From Ilumatobacteraceae bacterium (GTDB taxonomy: Bacteria; Actinomycetota; Acidimicrobiia; Acidimicrobiales; Ilumatobacteraceae): DNA of 64,000 nt. Location: NCBI GenBank assembly GCA_025463305.1, contig JAOBWK010000095.1, positions 115,342 to 179,341 of the forward strand, read 5' to 3'. The position numbers and the translations under genes were made by a program. Below, piece after piece: positions 1 to 7,859 of this stretch (the first letter of the stretch is position 1; every line of letters begins with the position of its first letter). The notes under the pieces are model-generated. The model did no database searches and had not been told where the DNA came from. It saw only the letters and a list, made by a program, of their open reading frames with translations.

Positions 1-1
1 C

Positions 2-571
2 ACGCCTGGCGCGTGTGCGATTCCGCTGGCCGACGCGCTCTCGCGCCCGCCGACCGCCGATCGAGGGAAGTGGACGTACTCGAACGGCAACTACTGCGCG
101 CTCGGCCTCCTCGTGCAGACCGCCAGCGGGATGAACCGCGACCGCGCCGCCGACGAGCTGATCTTCGATCCGCTGCACGTGAAGGGGCCGCACCTCACCA
201 CTGACGGTCTGCTGCCGACCGACGGCCCGTACGCGGAGGGCGTCGCCCGCCTCGAGCGGCTCGGGGGCGCCGGCACGTGGATGGCGTCCACCGACGATCT
301 CGCCGCGATGCTCGACGCCGTGACGCCCGCCGATCGCGACACGCTGCGCTCGCCCGGCATCATCACCGACCAGTACGGCTGGGGCCACACGGGCACCGTC
401 GACGGCGCGAAGGCGTGTGCGTGGGTGATGGAGGGTGGGCGCACGGTGATCACCGCGATCGTCGCCGGCGACAAGCCCGGAACGGGCGGTGCGCTCTGCG
501 ATGCGCTGATCCCGGCGCTGGCCAGCGACCTCGGCATCTGGGCCGGCAAGCCGATCCGCACACCGGACTGA
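2..571 (+). CDS. Beta-lactamase-family serine hydrolase, C-terminal part
   Basis: The reading frame is open from base 2, so the N-terminus with the SxxK nucleophile motif lies outside the window. The visible part contains YSNGNYCALGLLV, which matches the Y-x-N motif of class C beta-lactamases and penicillin-binding-protein-like esterases, and later WGHTGTVDGA, which fits the third (KTG/HTG) motif. Proteins of this family hydrolyse beta-lactams, D-Ala peptides or small esters and are often exported; the substrate cannot be told from this fragment. It ends 18 bp before the next gene, which has its own promoter. Confidence 0.8.
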   Translation, partial: TPGACAIPLADALSRPPTADRGKWTYSNGNYCALGLLVQTASGMNRDRAADELIFDPLHVKGPHLTTDGLLPTDGPYAEGVARLERLGGAGTWMASTDDLAAMLDAVTPADRDTLRSPGIITDQYGWGHTGTVDGAKACAWVMEGGRTVITAIVAGDKPGTGGALCDALIPALASDLGIWAGKPIRTPD

Positions 572-577
572 CGAACG

Positions 578-583
578 TAGGCT
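578..583 (+). promoter_or_regulatory. -10 box TAGGCT of the SDR gene
   Basis: TAGGCT sits six bases before the ATG at 590 and no Shine-Dalgarno sequence is present, so a leaderless transcript is expected. No clear -35 element is visible. Confidence 0.5.
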
Positions 584-589
584 GCCGCG

Positions 590-1381
590 ATGCACCTGCA
601 GCTGCAGCACAAGACGGCGCTCGTCACCGGCGGCAGCCGGGGCATCGGCCGAGCCATCGCCCACGACCTCGCGGTCGAAGGTGCCCGGGTCGCGATCTGC
701 GCGCGCGACGGCGAAGCGGTGGCGGCGACCGCGCAGCAGCTGCGCGACGAGACGGGGGCGGAGGTGATCGGCCTCGTTGCCGACATGTCGTCGCGCGATG
801 CGATCGTCGAGCTCGTCGACCGCGTGGCGCAGGCGTTCGGTCCGGTCGAGATCCTCGTCAACAACGCCGCCACGGCTGCCGGCCGGGCCGCCCCACCGAA
901 GCTGCCCGAGATCACGCGCGACGCGCTGCTCGCCGAGATCGACGTCAAGGTGCTCGGCTACCTCTTCGCCGCCCAGGCCGTCGCCCCGGCGATGCGCGAG
1001 GTGCAGTGGGGGCGGATCATCAACATCGCCGGGCTCGCCGCGGTGTCCACCGGCTCCACCATCGGCTCGATCCGCAACGTCGCCGTCGCCGCGCTCACCA
1101 AGAACCTCGCCGACGAGCTCGGTCCGTTCGGCATCACCGTGAACTGCGTGCATCCCGGCCTCACCCGCACCGTGCGCTCGACGGACGTCGCCGACGAGAC
1201 CGCCGCCGCGCAGGCACGTGCGATCGAGGAGCGGATCCCGCACAGCAACAGCATCCGGCGGATGATCGACGACACCGATCTCGCGCCGCTCGTGACCTTT
1301 CTGGCGTCCCCACTGTCGTTCGTGGTCAACGGCTCGATGATCGATGCCGCCGGCGGCACGCCCGGCGTGATCCGCTACTGA
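590..1381 (+). CDS. SDR-fold protein lacking the catalytic Ser-Tyr-Lys
   Basis: The 263-residue protein has a classical short-chain dehydrogenase layout: the cofactor motif TGGSRGIG at residues 13-20, NNAA at 91-94 and the C-terminal VHPG. When the active-site segment is aligned with FabG-type enzymes, the catalytic Ser, Tyr and Lys fall on Gly148, Gly159 and Asn163 (segment GSIRNVAVAALTKN). The frame is intact and codon use is normal, so this is not a decayed gene. It may bind a nucleotide or ligand without ordinary SDR chemistry, or use other residues. It stands alone between a hydrolase and a convergent IclR gene, so context does not suggest a substrate. Confidence 0.85.
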   Translation: MHLQLQHKTALVTGGSRGIGRAIAHDLAVEGARVAICARDGEAVAATAQQLRDETGAEVIGLVADMSSRDAIVELVDRVAQAFGPVEILVNNAATAAGRAAPPKLPEITRDALLAEIDVKVLGYLFAAQAVAPAMREVQWGRIINIAGLAAVSTGSTIGSIRNVAVAALTKNLADELGPFGITVNCVHPGLTRTVRSTDVADETAAAQARAIEERIPHSNSIRRMIDDTDLAPLVTFLASPLSFVVNGSMIDAAGGTPGVIRY

Positions 1382-1399
1382 CCCGCGTCTCGCCGGCTG

Positions 1400-2062
1400 T
1401 CAGAGGCCGGAGTCGGCGAGGGCCCGGCCGAGGGCGACGCCGCACTCGGCCACCGCGCGACCGAAGCGCTTGCCCGGCTGGCGGGTGAGGCGCTCGACCG
1501 GGCCGCTCACGCTCACCGCGGCGATGATCAACCCGTCGCGGGCGAGCACCGGCGCCGACACGGACGCGACGCCGGGCTCGCGCTCCTCGACGCTCTCGAC
1601 GTAGCCGACGCTCGGCCGGGACGTCGCCAGCAGCACCCGGCCGGCCGAACCGATGCCGAGCGGCAGCCGGGCACCCTCGGGCACGATCCAGCGCAGGCCG
1701 TGGGGCGATTGCAGGGAGAGGACACAACGACGCTCGTCGCCCTCGCGGACGAACAGCTGCACGCTCTCCCCTGTCGCATCACGCAGCCCGACGAGCAGCG
1801 GACGGGAGATGTCGGCGAGCGGGAACGCGTCGGCCGCCGCCCGCCCCAACGCGATCAGCTCGAAGCCGAGGCAGAACCGCCCGGCCGCGTCGCGACGCAC
1901 CAGACCGTGCTCCTCGAGCGCCACGGCGAGCCGGTGCGCGGTGGCGCGGGGCATGCCGGTGGCGTGCTGCAGCTCGGCGAGCCCGAGCGGACCACCGTCG
2001 CGGAGGGCGCGCAGCACACCGACCGCCTTGTCGAGCACGCCAACACCGGATACGCTGTCCAT
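1400..2062 (-). CDS. ndgR: IclR-family regulator divergent from leuCD
   Basis: The 220-residue protein has an N-terminal winged helix-turn-helix (about residues 8-60, with the recognition-helix segment MPRATAHRLAVAL) followed by the IclR effector domain. Its position, back to back with leuC, is the arrangement known for NdgR of Streptomyces and LtbR of Corynebacterium, which control leuCD and other branched-chain amino-acid genes. The symbol therefore rests on family plus context. The start at 2062 is supported by a TAGAGT box nine bases upstream and the absence of a ribosome-binding site. The 67-bp region shared with leuC holds an imperfect palindrome that could be its operator. Confidence 0.85.
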   Translation of the reverse strand: MDSVSGVGVLDKAVGVLRALRDGGPLGLAELQHATGMPRATAHRLAVALEEHGLVRRDAAGRFCLGFELIALGRAAADAFPLADISRPLLVGLRDATGESVQLFVREGDERRCVLSLQSPHGLRWIVPEGARLPLGIGSAGRVLLATSRPSVGYVESVEEREPGVASVSAPVLARDGLIIAAVSVSGPVERLTRQPGKRFGRAVAECGVALGRALADSGL

Positions 2063-2071
2063 TGAACGGGA

Positions 2072-2077
2072 ACTCTA
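2072..2077 (-). promoter_or_regulatory. -10 box TAGAGT of the IclR gene
   Basis: TAGAGT on the minus strand lies nine bases before the ATG at 2062, consistent with a leaderless or nearly leaderless transcript. Confidence 0.4.
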
Positions 2078-2092
2078 TCCCATGATTTGAGA
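2078..2092. promoter_or_regulatory. Candidate IclR/NdgR operator
   Basis: TCCCA-N5-TGAGA is an imperfect inverted repeat (four of five positions pair) between the divergent IclR and leuC starts. It abuts the IclR -10 box and overlaps a possible leuC -10 (CATGAT at 2081-2086), so binding could affect both genes. The site is inferred from position and symmetry only. Confidence 0.35.
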
Positions 2093-2129
2093 CACCGCCT
2101 ACCGACACATGAAAGTGAGATGCGACACC

Positions 2130-3557
2130 ATGCCATCGACACTGCCGCAGAAGGTCTGGGACCGCCACGTGGTCCACAGCGCACCCGACGAGCCGGATCT
2201 GCTCTACATCGATCTCCACCTCATCCATGAGGTCACCAGCCCGCAGGCGTTCGACGGTCTGCGCCTCAGCGGCCGTCAGATCCGTCGCCCCGATCTGACG
2301 ATCGCCACCGAGGACCACAACGTGCCCACCGAGCACATCGATCAGCCGATCGCCGATCCGATCTCGGCCCGCCAGGTGGAGGTGCTGCGCGAGAACACCA
2401 AGGAGTTCGGCATCACCAACTTCCCGATGGGCGATCCGCTCCAGGGCATCGTCCACGTGATCGCACCGGAGCAGGGCCGCACGCTGCCGGGCATGACGGT
2501 GGTGTGCGGCGACAGCCACACCGCCACCCACGGCGCGTTCGGCGCACTGGCGTTCGGCATCGGCACCAGCGAGGTCGAGCACGTGATGGCCACCCAGACC
2601 CTGCCGCAGAGCCGACCGAAGTGGATGGCCGTCAACGTCGAGGGCGAGCTCCCGGCCGGCGTCACGGCCAAGGACGTGATCCTCGCGATCATCGGCGAGA
2701 TCGGCACCGGCGGCGGCATCGGCCACGTCATCGAGTACCGCGGCTCGGCCATCCGCGCGCTGAGCATGGAGGGCCGGATGACGGTCTGCAACATGAGCAT
2801 CGAAGCCGGCGCGAAGGCCGGCCTGATCGCACCCGACGAGACCACGTTCGAGTACCTGAAGGGTCGCGCCAATGCCCCGAAGGGCACCGACTGGGATGCG
2901 GCCGTGGAGGACTGGAAGACCCTGCAGACCGACGAGGGCGCGGTGTGGGACAAGGAGGTCACCATCGATGCGACGACGCTGACCCCGTTCGTCACGTGGG
3001 GCACCAACCCCGGTCAGGTGCTGCCGATCAGCGCGAGCGTGCCGTCGCCCGACAGCTACACCGATCCCACCGCACGCGACACCGTCGCCCGGGCGCTCGA
3101 GTACATGGGCCTCACCGCCGGCACGCCCATCCGCGACATCGCCGTCGACACGGTGTTCATCGGCAGCTGCACCAACAGCCGCATCGAGGACCTGCGCGCC
3201 GCCGCCGCGGTCATGCAGGGCCGCACCGTCACCGCCAAGCGGGTGATGGTGGTGCCCGGCAGCCACGCTGTCAAGGCGCAGGCCGAGGCCGAGGGCCTGC
3301 CGGCGATCTTCACCGCCGCCGGCGCCGACTGGCGCGAGCCGGGCTGCAGCATGTGCCTGGCGATGAACCCCGACAAGCTCGCCCCCGGCGAGCGCTCGGC
3401 CAGCACCAGCAACCGCAACTTCGAAGGTCGGCAGGGCCGCGGTGGTCGCACCCACCTGGTGTCGCCCGCCGTCGCCGCCGCCACCGCCGTCCTCGGCCAC
3501 TTCGGCACGCCCGACGACCTCGCCGACATCACCGTCTCGACAGGAGCCCAGCAATGA
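2130..3557 (+). CDS. leuC: 3-isopropylmalate dehydratase large subunit
   Basis: LeuC with LeuD isomerises 2-isopropylmalate to 3-isopropylmalate in leucine synthesis. The 475-residue protein has the aconitase-family [4Fe-4S] ligands in GSCTNSR (Cys at about 347) and CSMC (Cys at about 406 and 409), and the substrate-binding segment [12 protein letters not shown]. The start at 2130 is preferred because the following residues match the usual N-terminus MPxTLxxKVWDxH; an in-frame ATG at 2109 would add seven residues. The stop overlaps the leuD start (ATGA). The divergent IclR gene is the likely regulator. Confidence 0.96.
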   Translation: MPSTLPQKVWDRHVVHSAPDEPDLLYIDLHLIHEVTSPQAFDGLRLSGRQIRRPDLTIATEDHNVPTEHIDQPIADPISARQVEVLRENTKEFGITNFPMGDPLQGIVHVIAPEQGRTLPGMTVVCGDSHTATHGAFGALAFGIGTSEVEHVMATQTLPQSRPKWMAVNVEGELPAGVTAKDVILAIIGEIGTGGGIGHVIEYRGSAIRALSMEGRMTVCNMSIEAGAKAGLIAPDETTFEYLKGRANAPKGTDWDAAVEDWKTLQTDEGAVWDKEVTIDATTLTPFVTWGTNPGQVLPISASVPSPDSYTDPTARDTVARALEYMGLTAGTPIRDIAVDTVFIGSCTNSRIEDLRAAAAVMQGRTVTAKRVMVVPGSHAVKAQAEAEGLPAIFTAAGADWREPGCSMCLAMNPDKLAPGERSASTSNRNFEGRQGRGGRTHLVSPAVAAATAVLGHFGTPDDLADITVSTGAQQ

Positions 3558-4138
3558 AGCAGGTCCGCATCATCACCGGAACGGGTGTCCCGCTCAAGCG
3601 CAGCGATGTCGACACCGACCAGATCATCCCCGCCGAGTGGCTGAAGCGGGTGGAACGCACCGGGTTCGAGAAGGGCCTGTTCGCGACGTGGCGCGACGAT
3701 CGCAACTTCGTCCTCAACGACGAGCGCTACGCCGGTGCGTCGGTCCTCGTCGCCGGCCCGAGCTTCGGCGTCGGCTCATCACGCGAGCACGCGGTCTGGG
3801 CGCTGCAGCAGTACGGCTTCGACGCCATCGTCGCGCCGAGCTTCAGTGACATCTTCCGCAACAACTGCACCAAGAACGGCCTCGCGCCCGTGGCGGTGTC
3901 GATGGAAGCGGTGCAGAAGATCTGGGACGCGATCGACGCCGATCCCACGGTCGAGATCACGATCGACATGGAGCGACTGCTCGTCGAGCTGCCATCGATC
4001 GGCTTCACCGAGCCGTTCCCGATGGAGATCCAGAACCAGTACCGGTTCCTCAACGGCCTCGACGACGTCGGCATCACGATGACCCACGCCGACGACATCA
4101 CCAGCTACGAGGCCCACCGCCCCGCCTGGCTCCACTGA
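3554..4138 (+). CDS. leuD: 3-isopropylmalate dehydratase small subunit
   Basis: The 194-residue swivel-domain subunit pairs with LeuC. It has the expected N-terminal segment [14 protein letters not shown] and the family motif [14 protein letters not shown]. The ATG overlaps the leuC stop by four bases, so translation is probably coupled and the subunits are made in equal amounts. The stop lies at the base of a hairpin shared with the convergent helicase gene. Length is typical for bacterial LeuD. Confidence 0.96.
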   Translation: MKQVRIITGTGVPLKRSDVDTDQIIPAEWLKRVERTGFEKGLFATWRDDRNFVLNDERYAGASVLVAGPSFGVGSSREHAVWALQQYGFDAIVAPSFSDIFRNNCTKNGLAPVAVSMEAVQKIWDAIDADPTVEITIDMERLLVELPSIGFTEPFPMEIQNQYRFLNGLDDVGITMTHADDITSYEAHRPAWLH

Positions 4139-4174
4139 CCCGTCACCACCTGAACCGATCGGGTGGCGGGGTCA
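4136..4174. terminator. Possible bidirectional terminator between leuD and helicase
   Basis: TGACCC at 4136-4141 pairs with GGGTCA at 4169-4174 and CCACC at 4146-4150 pairs with GGTGG at 4162-4166, giving an interrupted stem whose ends contain both convergent stop codons. There is no T tract. Confidence 0.35.
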
Positions 4175-5356
4175 GACGAGGGCGTCGAACTCGGTGAGGT
4201 TGCGCAGCTTCGGGTTGTTCGAGAAGACCTCGATCGGCTTCGTGAACGGCAGGCGCAACGCACGCTGCAGCACCGTGCACTGCACGTGCTGGTTGTACTC
4301 GGCGAGCGTGACCGCCCAGCCGTCCTTGCCGGCGCGGGCGGTGCGGCCGCTGCGGTGCAGGTAGGCCTTGCCGTCGGCGGCGGGCTCGTAGTGGATGACC
4401 GCGCCGATGTCGTCGATGTCGATGCCGCGGGCGGCCACGTCGGTGGCGACGAGCACGCTGATCTCGCCGGTGGTGAAGCGCTTCAGGGCCTTCTCACGCG
4501 ACGGCTGGGGCAGATCGCCGTGGATCGCCTGGGCACGCACGCCGAGGTCCTGCAGCGCCTCGGTGGCCCGGTCGCAGACGCGCTTGGTGCCGCAGAAGAC
4601 GATGACGCGCTCGAACGAGCTGGCGATCGACGCGACGACCTTGTCCTTGTCCATCCGGTGGACGGCGAGGAACAGGTGGAACATCGTGCCGACCGTGTCG
4701 GTGGGCTGGTCGATCGAGACCTCGATCGGGTCGGTGAGGTAGCGGCGCACGAGGTGGCCGACGTCGCCGTCGAGCGTGGCCGAGAACAGCATCGTCTGGT
4801 GCGGCCCGGTGATCTTGCGGAGGATCCACTCGACCTGCGGGGTGAAGCCGTCATCGGCCATGCGGTCAGCCTCGTCGAGCACGAGGCACTCGATCTGGTC
4901 GAGGTCGAGCTCGTTGTTCTTGAGGAGGTCGATGAGCCGCAGCGGCGTGGCCACCACGACCTCGACACCGTCATTGAGCTCGTCGATCTGCTTGTGCCGC
5001 GACGAGCCGCCGTAGACCGCGAGCACGCGATGTCCGCACGCGTTGGCGACGGGCTCGAGCACCTCGGCAACCTGGAGCGCGAGCTCGCGGGTGGGGACGA
5101 GGATCAGGCCGCGGGGCTTGTTCGGCTCGGCCTTGCCGGTGAGGCGGGCGAGCAGCGGGATGCCGAACGCCAGCGTCTTGCCGGAGCCGGTGCGAGCGCG
5201 GCCGCACACGTCGTTGCCGGTGAGCGCGACGGGAATGGCTTCGGTCTGGATCGCGAACGGCTGCGAGAAGCCGGCAGCGGCGAGTCCGGCGTCGACGTCG
5301 GGGGGGACGCCGAGGGCCGCGAATCCGGTGGGGGTGTAGACGGTGGTCAGGGGCAC
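4172..5356 (-). CDS. DEAD-box RNA helicase
   Basis: The protein of about 394 residues carries the DEAD-box motifs in order: Q motif (FAIQTEAIP), motif I ARTGSGKT, motif Ia PTRELALQ, DEAD, SAT and motif VI HRSGRTARAG. Motif Ib reads TPLRL rather than the usual TPGRL. Such helicases unwind short RNA duplexes in ribosome assembly or RNA decay. An ATG at 5455 gives a longer frame with TACCCT nine bases upstream, but the extra 33 codons have clearly lower third-position GC than the rest, so the GTG at 5356 is preferred, with a leader of about 100 nt. Confidence 0.9.
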   Translation of the reverse strand: MPLTTVYTPTGFAALGVPPDVDAGLAAAGFSQPFAIQTEAIPVALTGNDVCGRARTGSGKTLAFGIPLLARLTGKAEPNKPRGLILVPTRELALQVAEVLEPVANACGHRVLAVYGGSSRHKQIDELNDGVEVVVATPLRLIDLLKNNELDLDQIECLVLDEADRMADDGFTPQVEWILRKITGPHQTMLFSATLDGDVGHLVRRYLTDPIEVSIDQPTDTVGTMFHLFLAVHRMDKDKVVASIASSFERVIVFCGTKRVCDRATEALQDLGVRAQAIHGDLPQPSREKALKRFTTGEISVLVATDVAARGIDIDDIGAVIHYEPAADGKAYLHRSGRTARAGKDGWAVTLAEYNQHVQCTVLQRALRLPFTKPIEVFSNNPKLRNLTEFDALV

Positions 5357-5464
5357 GATGGGCTCTCGGTGTTCGGGGACGTGGTCCACAGCGGGCCGAT
5401 TCGGCCTGCGCCGTTGACCGCGACCAGCACCGAGGCGGGCTGGAAGGTCAGGCATGTTGGTCCC

Positions 5465-5470
5465 AGGGTA
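5465..5470 (-). promoter_or_regulatory. -10 box TACCCT upstream of the helicase gene
   Basis: TACCCT on the minus strand is nine bases before an ATG at 5455 and 108 bases before the preferred GTG start. It probably sets the 5' end of the helicase mRNA, which would then have an untranslated leader of about 100 nt. Confidence 0.35.
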
Positions 5471-5525
5471 CCGGTCGAGGTGTGCTGTCTGGTGTTTTGT
5501 CGGCTGGCCGGCGAGACGCGGCGGG

Positions 5526-5531
5526 TATTCT
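5526..5531 (+). promoter_or_regulatory. -10 box TATTCT of the PLP-enzyme gene
   Basis: TATTCT ends seven bases before the GTG at 5539. No ribosome-binding site is present, so the mRNA is probably leaderless. Confidence 0.5.
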
Positions 5532-5538
5532 CGTTCGG

Positions 5539-6738
5539 GTGAACGTCGATCCGCCCACCGATCCGGTCTCCGCCGAGCTCCGCCCCGCGACGACGGCCAT
5601 CACCGCCGGCCGCGGCGCGAACGGCACGTCGCTGGCCACGCCGCTGTGGTCCAGCAGCGTCTGGACGTCGTCGAGCCTGGTCGACGCCCGCCGCCGGGCC
5701 ACCGGCCAGCGCGCCAAGGAGTTCTACGGTCGCTACGGCAACCCCACCGTGCGCGCCTTCGAGGAGGCCATCGCCGAGCTGGAGGGCGCCGAGGACGCAC
5801 TCGCCTACGGCAGCGGCATGGGCGCGATCACGACGGTCATCCTGGCCCTCTGCGGCCAGGGCAGCCACATCGTCGCCCAGCGCCAGCTGTATGCCGGCAC
5901 GCTCGCGTTCCTGCAGGGTCCGTGCCGCCGCTTCGGCATCGACGTCACCATCGTCGACGGCCTGCAGCCCGGCGCGTTCGCGGCTGCCGTGCAGCCCGGC
6001 AGGACGATGATGATCCTCGCCGAGACGCCGTCGAACCCGCTGCTCGAGCTGGTCGACCTCGCAGCGCTCGGCGCGATCAAGGGTCCGTTCAAGGTCGTCG
6101 ACTCCACGTTCGCGACGCCGCTCGGCCAGCGCCCGCTCGACCACGGCATCGACCTCGTCATCCACTCCGCCACCAAGGGCATCGCCGGGCACAACGACGC
6201 GACGCTCGGCGTCATCGCCGGCGAGCGCGAGCTGCTCAACGAGATCTGGGGCTACGGCGTGCTGCACGGCGCCACGCCCTCGCCGCACGATGCGCTCAAC
6301 GCGCTGCGCGGCGTGCGCACGATGGCCGTGCGCATCGCCCACCAGGCCGGCTCGGCGCTGCAGCTCGCGAAGGAGCTGGCCGCCGACCCGAACGTCGAGG
6401 CGGTCTTCTACCCCGGCCTGCCCACCCATCCGCAGTACGACCTCGCCCAGCGTCAGATGAAGCAGAACGGCACGGTGCTTTCGTTCGCCGTCACGGGCGG
6501 CATCGACCACGCCGCGTCGGTGCTCGACCGGCTGCGGCTCGGCAAGGTCGCCACCTCGCTCGGCGGGCCGGAGACGTTGGTGTGCCATCCGGCCACCACC
6601 ACCCACGCCAGCCTCACGCCCGACGAGCAGCGAATCGGCGGGATCTCGCCCGGCTTGCTGCGGGTGTCGATCGGCCTCGAGGATCCCAACGACCTCGTCG
6701 CCGACTTCCTGCAGGCGATCAGGATGCCCACGCCGTGA
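5539..6738 (+). CDS. Cys/Met metabolism PLP-dependent enzyme (trans-sulfuration type)
   Basis: The 399-residue protein belongs to the cystathionine gamma-synthase / methionine gamma-lyase fold. It shows YGRYGNPTVRAFEEAIAELEG near the N-terminus, YGSGMGAI for phosphate binding, and HSATKGIAGHND with the Schiff-base lysine at about residue 213. Asp in VVDSTFATPL pairs with the pyridine nitrogen. Members synthesise or cleave cystathionine, homocysteine or methionine; which reaction applies cannot be told here. The GTG at 5539 is chosen for the -10 box seven bases upstream and for codon bias starting there. Confidence 0.88.
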   Translation: MNVDPPTDPVSAELRPATTAITAGRGANGTSLATPLWSSSVWTSSSLVDARRRATGQRAKEFYGRYGNPTVRAFEEAIAELEGAEDALAYGSGMGAITTVILALCGQGSHIVAQRQLYAGTLAFLQGPCRRFGIDVTIVDGLQPGAFAAAVQPGRTMMILAETPSNPLLELVDLAALGAIKGPFKVVDSTFATPLGQRPLDHGIDLVIHSATKGIAGHNDATLGVIAGERELLNEIWGYGVLHGATPSPHDALNALRGVRTMAVRIAHQAGSALQLAKELAADPNVEAVFYPGLPTHPQYDLAQRQMKQNGTVLSFAVTGGIDHAASVLDRLRLGKVATSLGGPETLVCHPATTTHASLTPDEQRIGGISPGLLRVSIGLEDPNDLVADFLQAIRMPTP

Positions 6739-6754
6739 CCCGGCCCGGCGTCCC

Positions 6755-7468
6755 ATGACTCGCCCAGGGGTTGTCGTCCTCCACGGTCTGGGCGGCACGC
6801 CGCACAGCGTGCTGCCGATCACCGCGGCGCTGCACGGGGCCGGGTACGCCACCGTCGCCCCCACCCTGCCGGGCCACGGCACCCATCCCGACGACCTCAT
6901 CGACCGCACGTGGGCAGAGTGGCTCGACTTCGTGCTGCACACCTGCGACGAGCTCGCCGGCCGACCAGACATCGGCACGCACGGGATCATCGTCGTGGGT
7001 CAGTCGATGGGCGCCTCGCTCGCGCTCACCGCCGCGTCGGAGCGGTCCGCGATCCGCGGTGTCGCCGTCATCAACCCCGTTGTCCGCGAAGCGGACCCCG
7101 ACGCCACCGAGCACCTCGAGCACCTGATCTCGCGCGGCCGCACCATGCAGCCAGCCGGCGAGGCCGACCTGCGCGACCCCGACGCGCACGACAGCGCCTA
7201 CGCCGACCTCGCCCTCACCGGCTTGCTCCAGCTGGGTGTCGGTGCCGACGCGGCTCGCGCTGCGCTGGCGTCCGTCAGCGTCCCGGTGTTCGTCGCGTCG
7301 AGCGATCACGACAACGTCGTCGACCCGGCGAGTGCCGACGATGTCGCAGCGGCGGTGGCCGGCCCGGTCACCCGCGTGCACCTGCCGAACAGCGGCCACG
7401 TCGCGGCGTTGGACCTCGATCGTCAGCTGCTCTGTCGCGAGCTGCTGAGCTGGGCCGCCGCCCTCTGA
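6755..7468 (+). CDS. Alpha/beta hydrolase (carboxylesterase/monoglyceride lipase type)
   Basis: The 237-residue protein has an oxyanion segment LHGLGGTP near the start, a nucleophile elbow GQSMG, an acid in SDHDNVVD and a histidine in NSGHVAALD, so the catalytic triad is complete. The fold resembles bacterial carboxylesterase Est30 and monoacylglycerol lipases. It starts 16 bp after the PLP-enzyme stop without its own promoter, so the two are probably co-transcribed; a metabolic link is not evident. A hairpin follows at 7477-7504. Confidence 0.85.
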   Translation: MTRPGVVVLHGLGGTPHSVLPITAALHGAGYATVAPTLPGHGTHPDDLIDRTWAEWLDFVLHTCDELAGRPDIGTHGIIVVGQSMGASLALTAASERSAIRGVAVINPVVREADPDATEHLEHLISRGRTMQPAGEADLRDPDAHDSAYADLALTGLLQLGVGADAARAALASVSVPVFVASSDHDNVVDPASADDVAAAVAGPVTRVHLPNSGHVAALDLDRQLLCRELLSWAAAL

Positions 7469-7476
7469 CGGCGTCC

Positions 7477-7504
7477 GCTCGCCCATCGTCGGACGGGTGC
7501 GAGC
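7477..7504 (+). terminator. Hairpin after the hydrolase gene
   Basis: GCTCGCCC at 7477-7484 pairs with GGG-T-GCGAGC at 7495-7504 (nine pairs with one bulged T and a ten-base loop), nine bases after the stop. No T tract follows. Confidence 0.4.
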
Positions 7505-7532
7505 ACTGCTGACCCGGTCAACCGATCTGACC

Positions 7533-7567
7533 GATGGATCAGCGACGGCTGGCTGATGGATCAGCGA
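7533..7567. promoter_or_regulatory. Paired 13-bp repeat, candidate operator of the homospermidine operon
   Basis: GATGGATCAGCGA occurs exactly at 7533-7545 and 7555-7567, 22 bp apart, which is two turns of the helix. Each copy contains a short inverted repeat (CTGAT-GG-ATCAG, perfect at 7553-7564 and with one mismatch at 7531-7542). It lies about 25 bp before a plausible -10 box (TAACTT at 7592-7597), as expected for a dimeric or tetrameric regulator. Confidence 0.4.
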
Positions 7568-7712
7568 GTAGCGGCCCACGCGATGTGTCATTAACTTGTC
7601 CCCGCTGCACGGACCCGAGACACCTGTCCTCACCGAAACACGGGGGCCGAGCAGAAAGGAAACCGATCTCACTCCCCAATCCCCTGGCAACGTCGCCACG
7701 GAAGGAATCGCC

Positions 7713-7859
7713 ATGAACAACACCAACACCCGGTTCGATGCAACGGTCACCGCCGGTCGTAAGGGCATCGCATACGACTGGCAGAGCCTGATGGCCGCCG
7801 AGGGTGTTGCGGCGATCGAGGCCGAGCTCGCCGAGTTGGTGCTGGAGACGGCTGAATGA
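7713..7859 (+). CDS. 48-residue small protein coupled to homospermidine synthase
   Basis: This short frame has a good Shine-Dalgarno sequence (GAAGGA at 7701-7706), an ATG at 7713, and a stop that overlaps the next start (ATGA at 7856-7859). Codon use is like that of real genes here. The product begins MNNTNTRFDATV and ends in an acidic, probably helical stretch (AAIEAELAELVLETAE). No known domain is recognised. Overlap with the polyamine gene suggests a partner, regulator or leader role, but that is inference. Confidence 0.65.
   Translation: MNNTNTRFDATVTAGRKGIAYDWQSLMAAEGVAAIEAELAELVLETAE

Noticed and set aside
5357..5455. N-terminal extension of the DEAD-box helicase from the ATG at 5455
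   Set aside because: A -10 box fits an ATG start there, but about a third of these codons end in A or T compared with very few in the rest of the gene, and the residues do not belong to the helicase fold. The promoter is kept as a feature with a leader.
7596..7712. An upstream extension of the 48-residue ORF to a TTG at 7596
   Set aside because: There is no ribosome-binding site for the TTG, codon bias is poor and a good Shine-Dalgarno sequence precedes the ATG at 7713.
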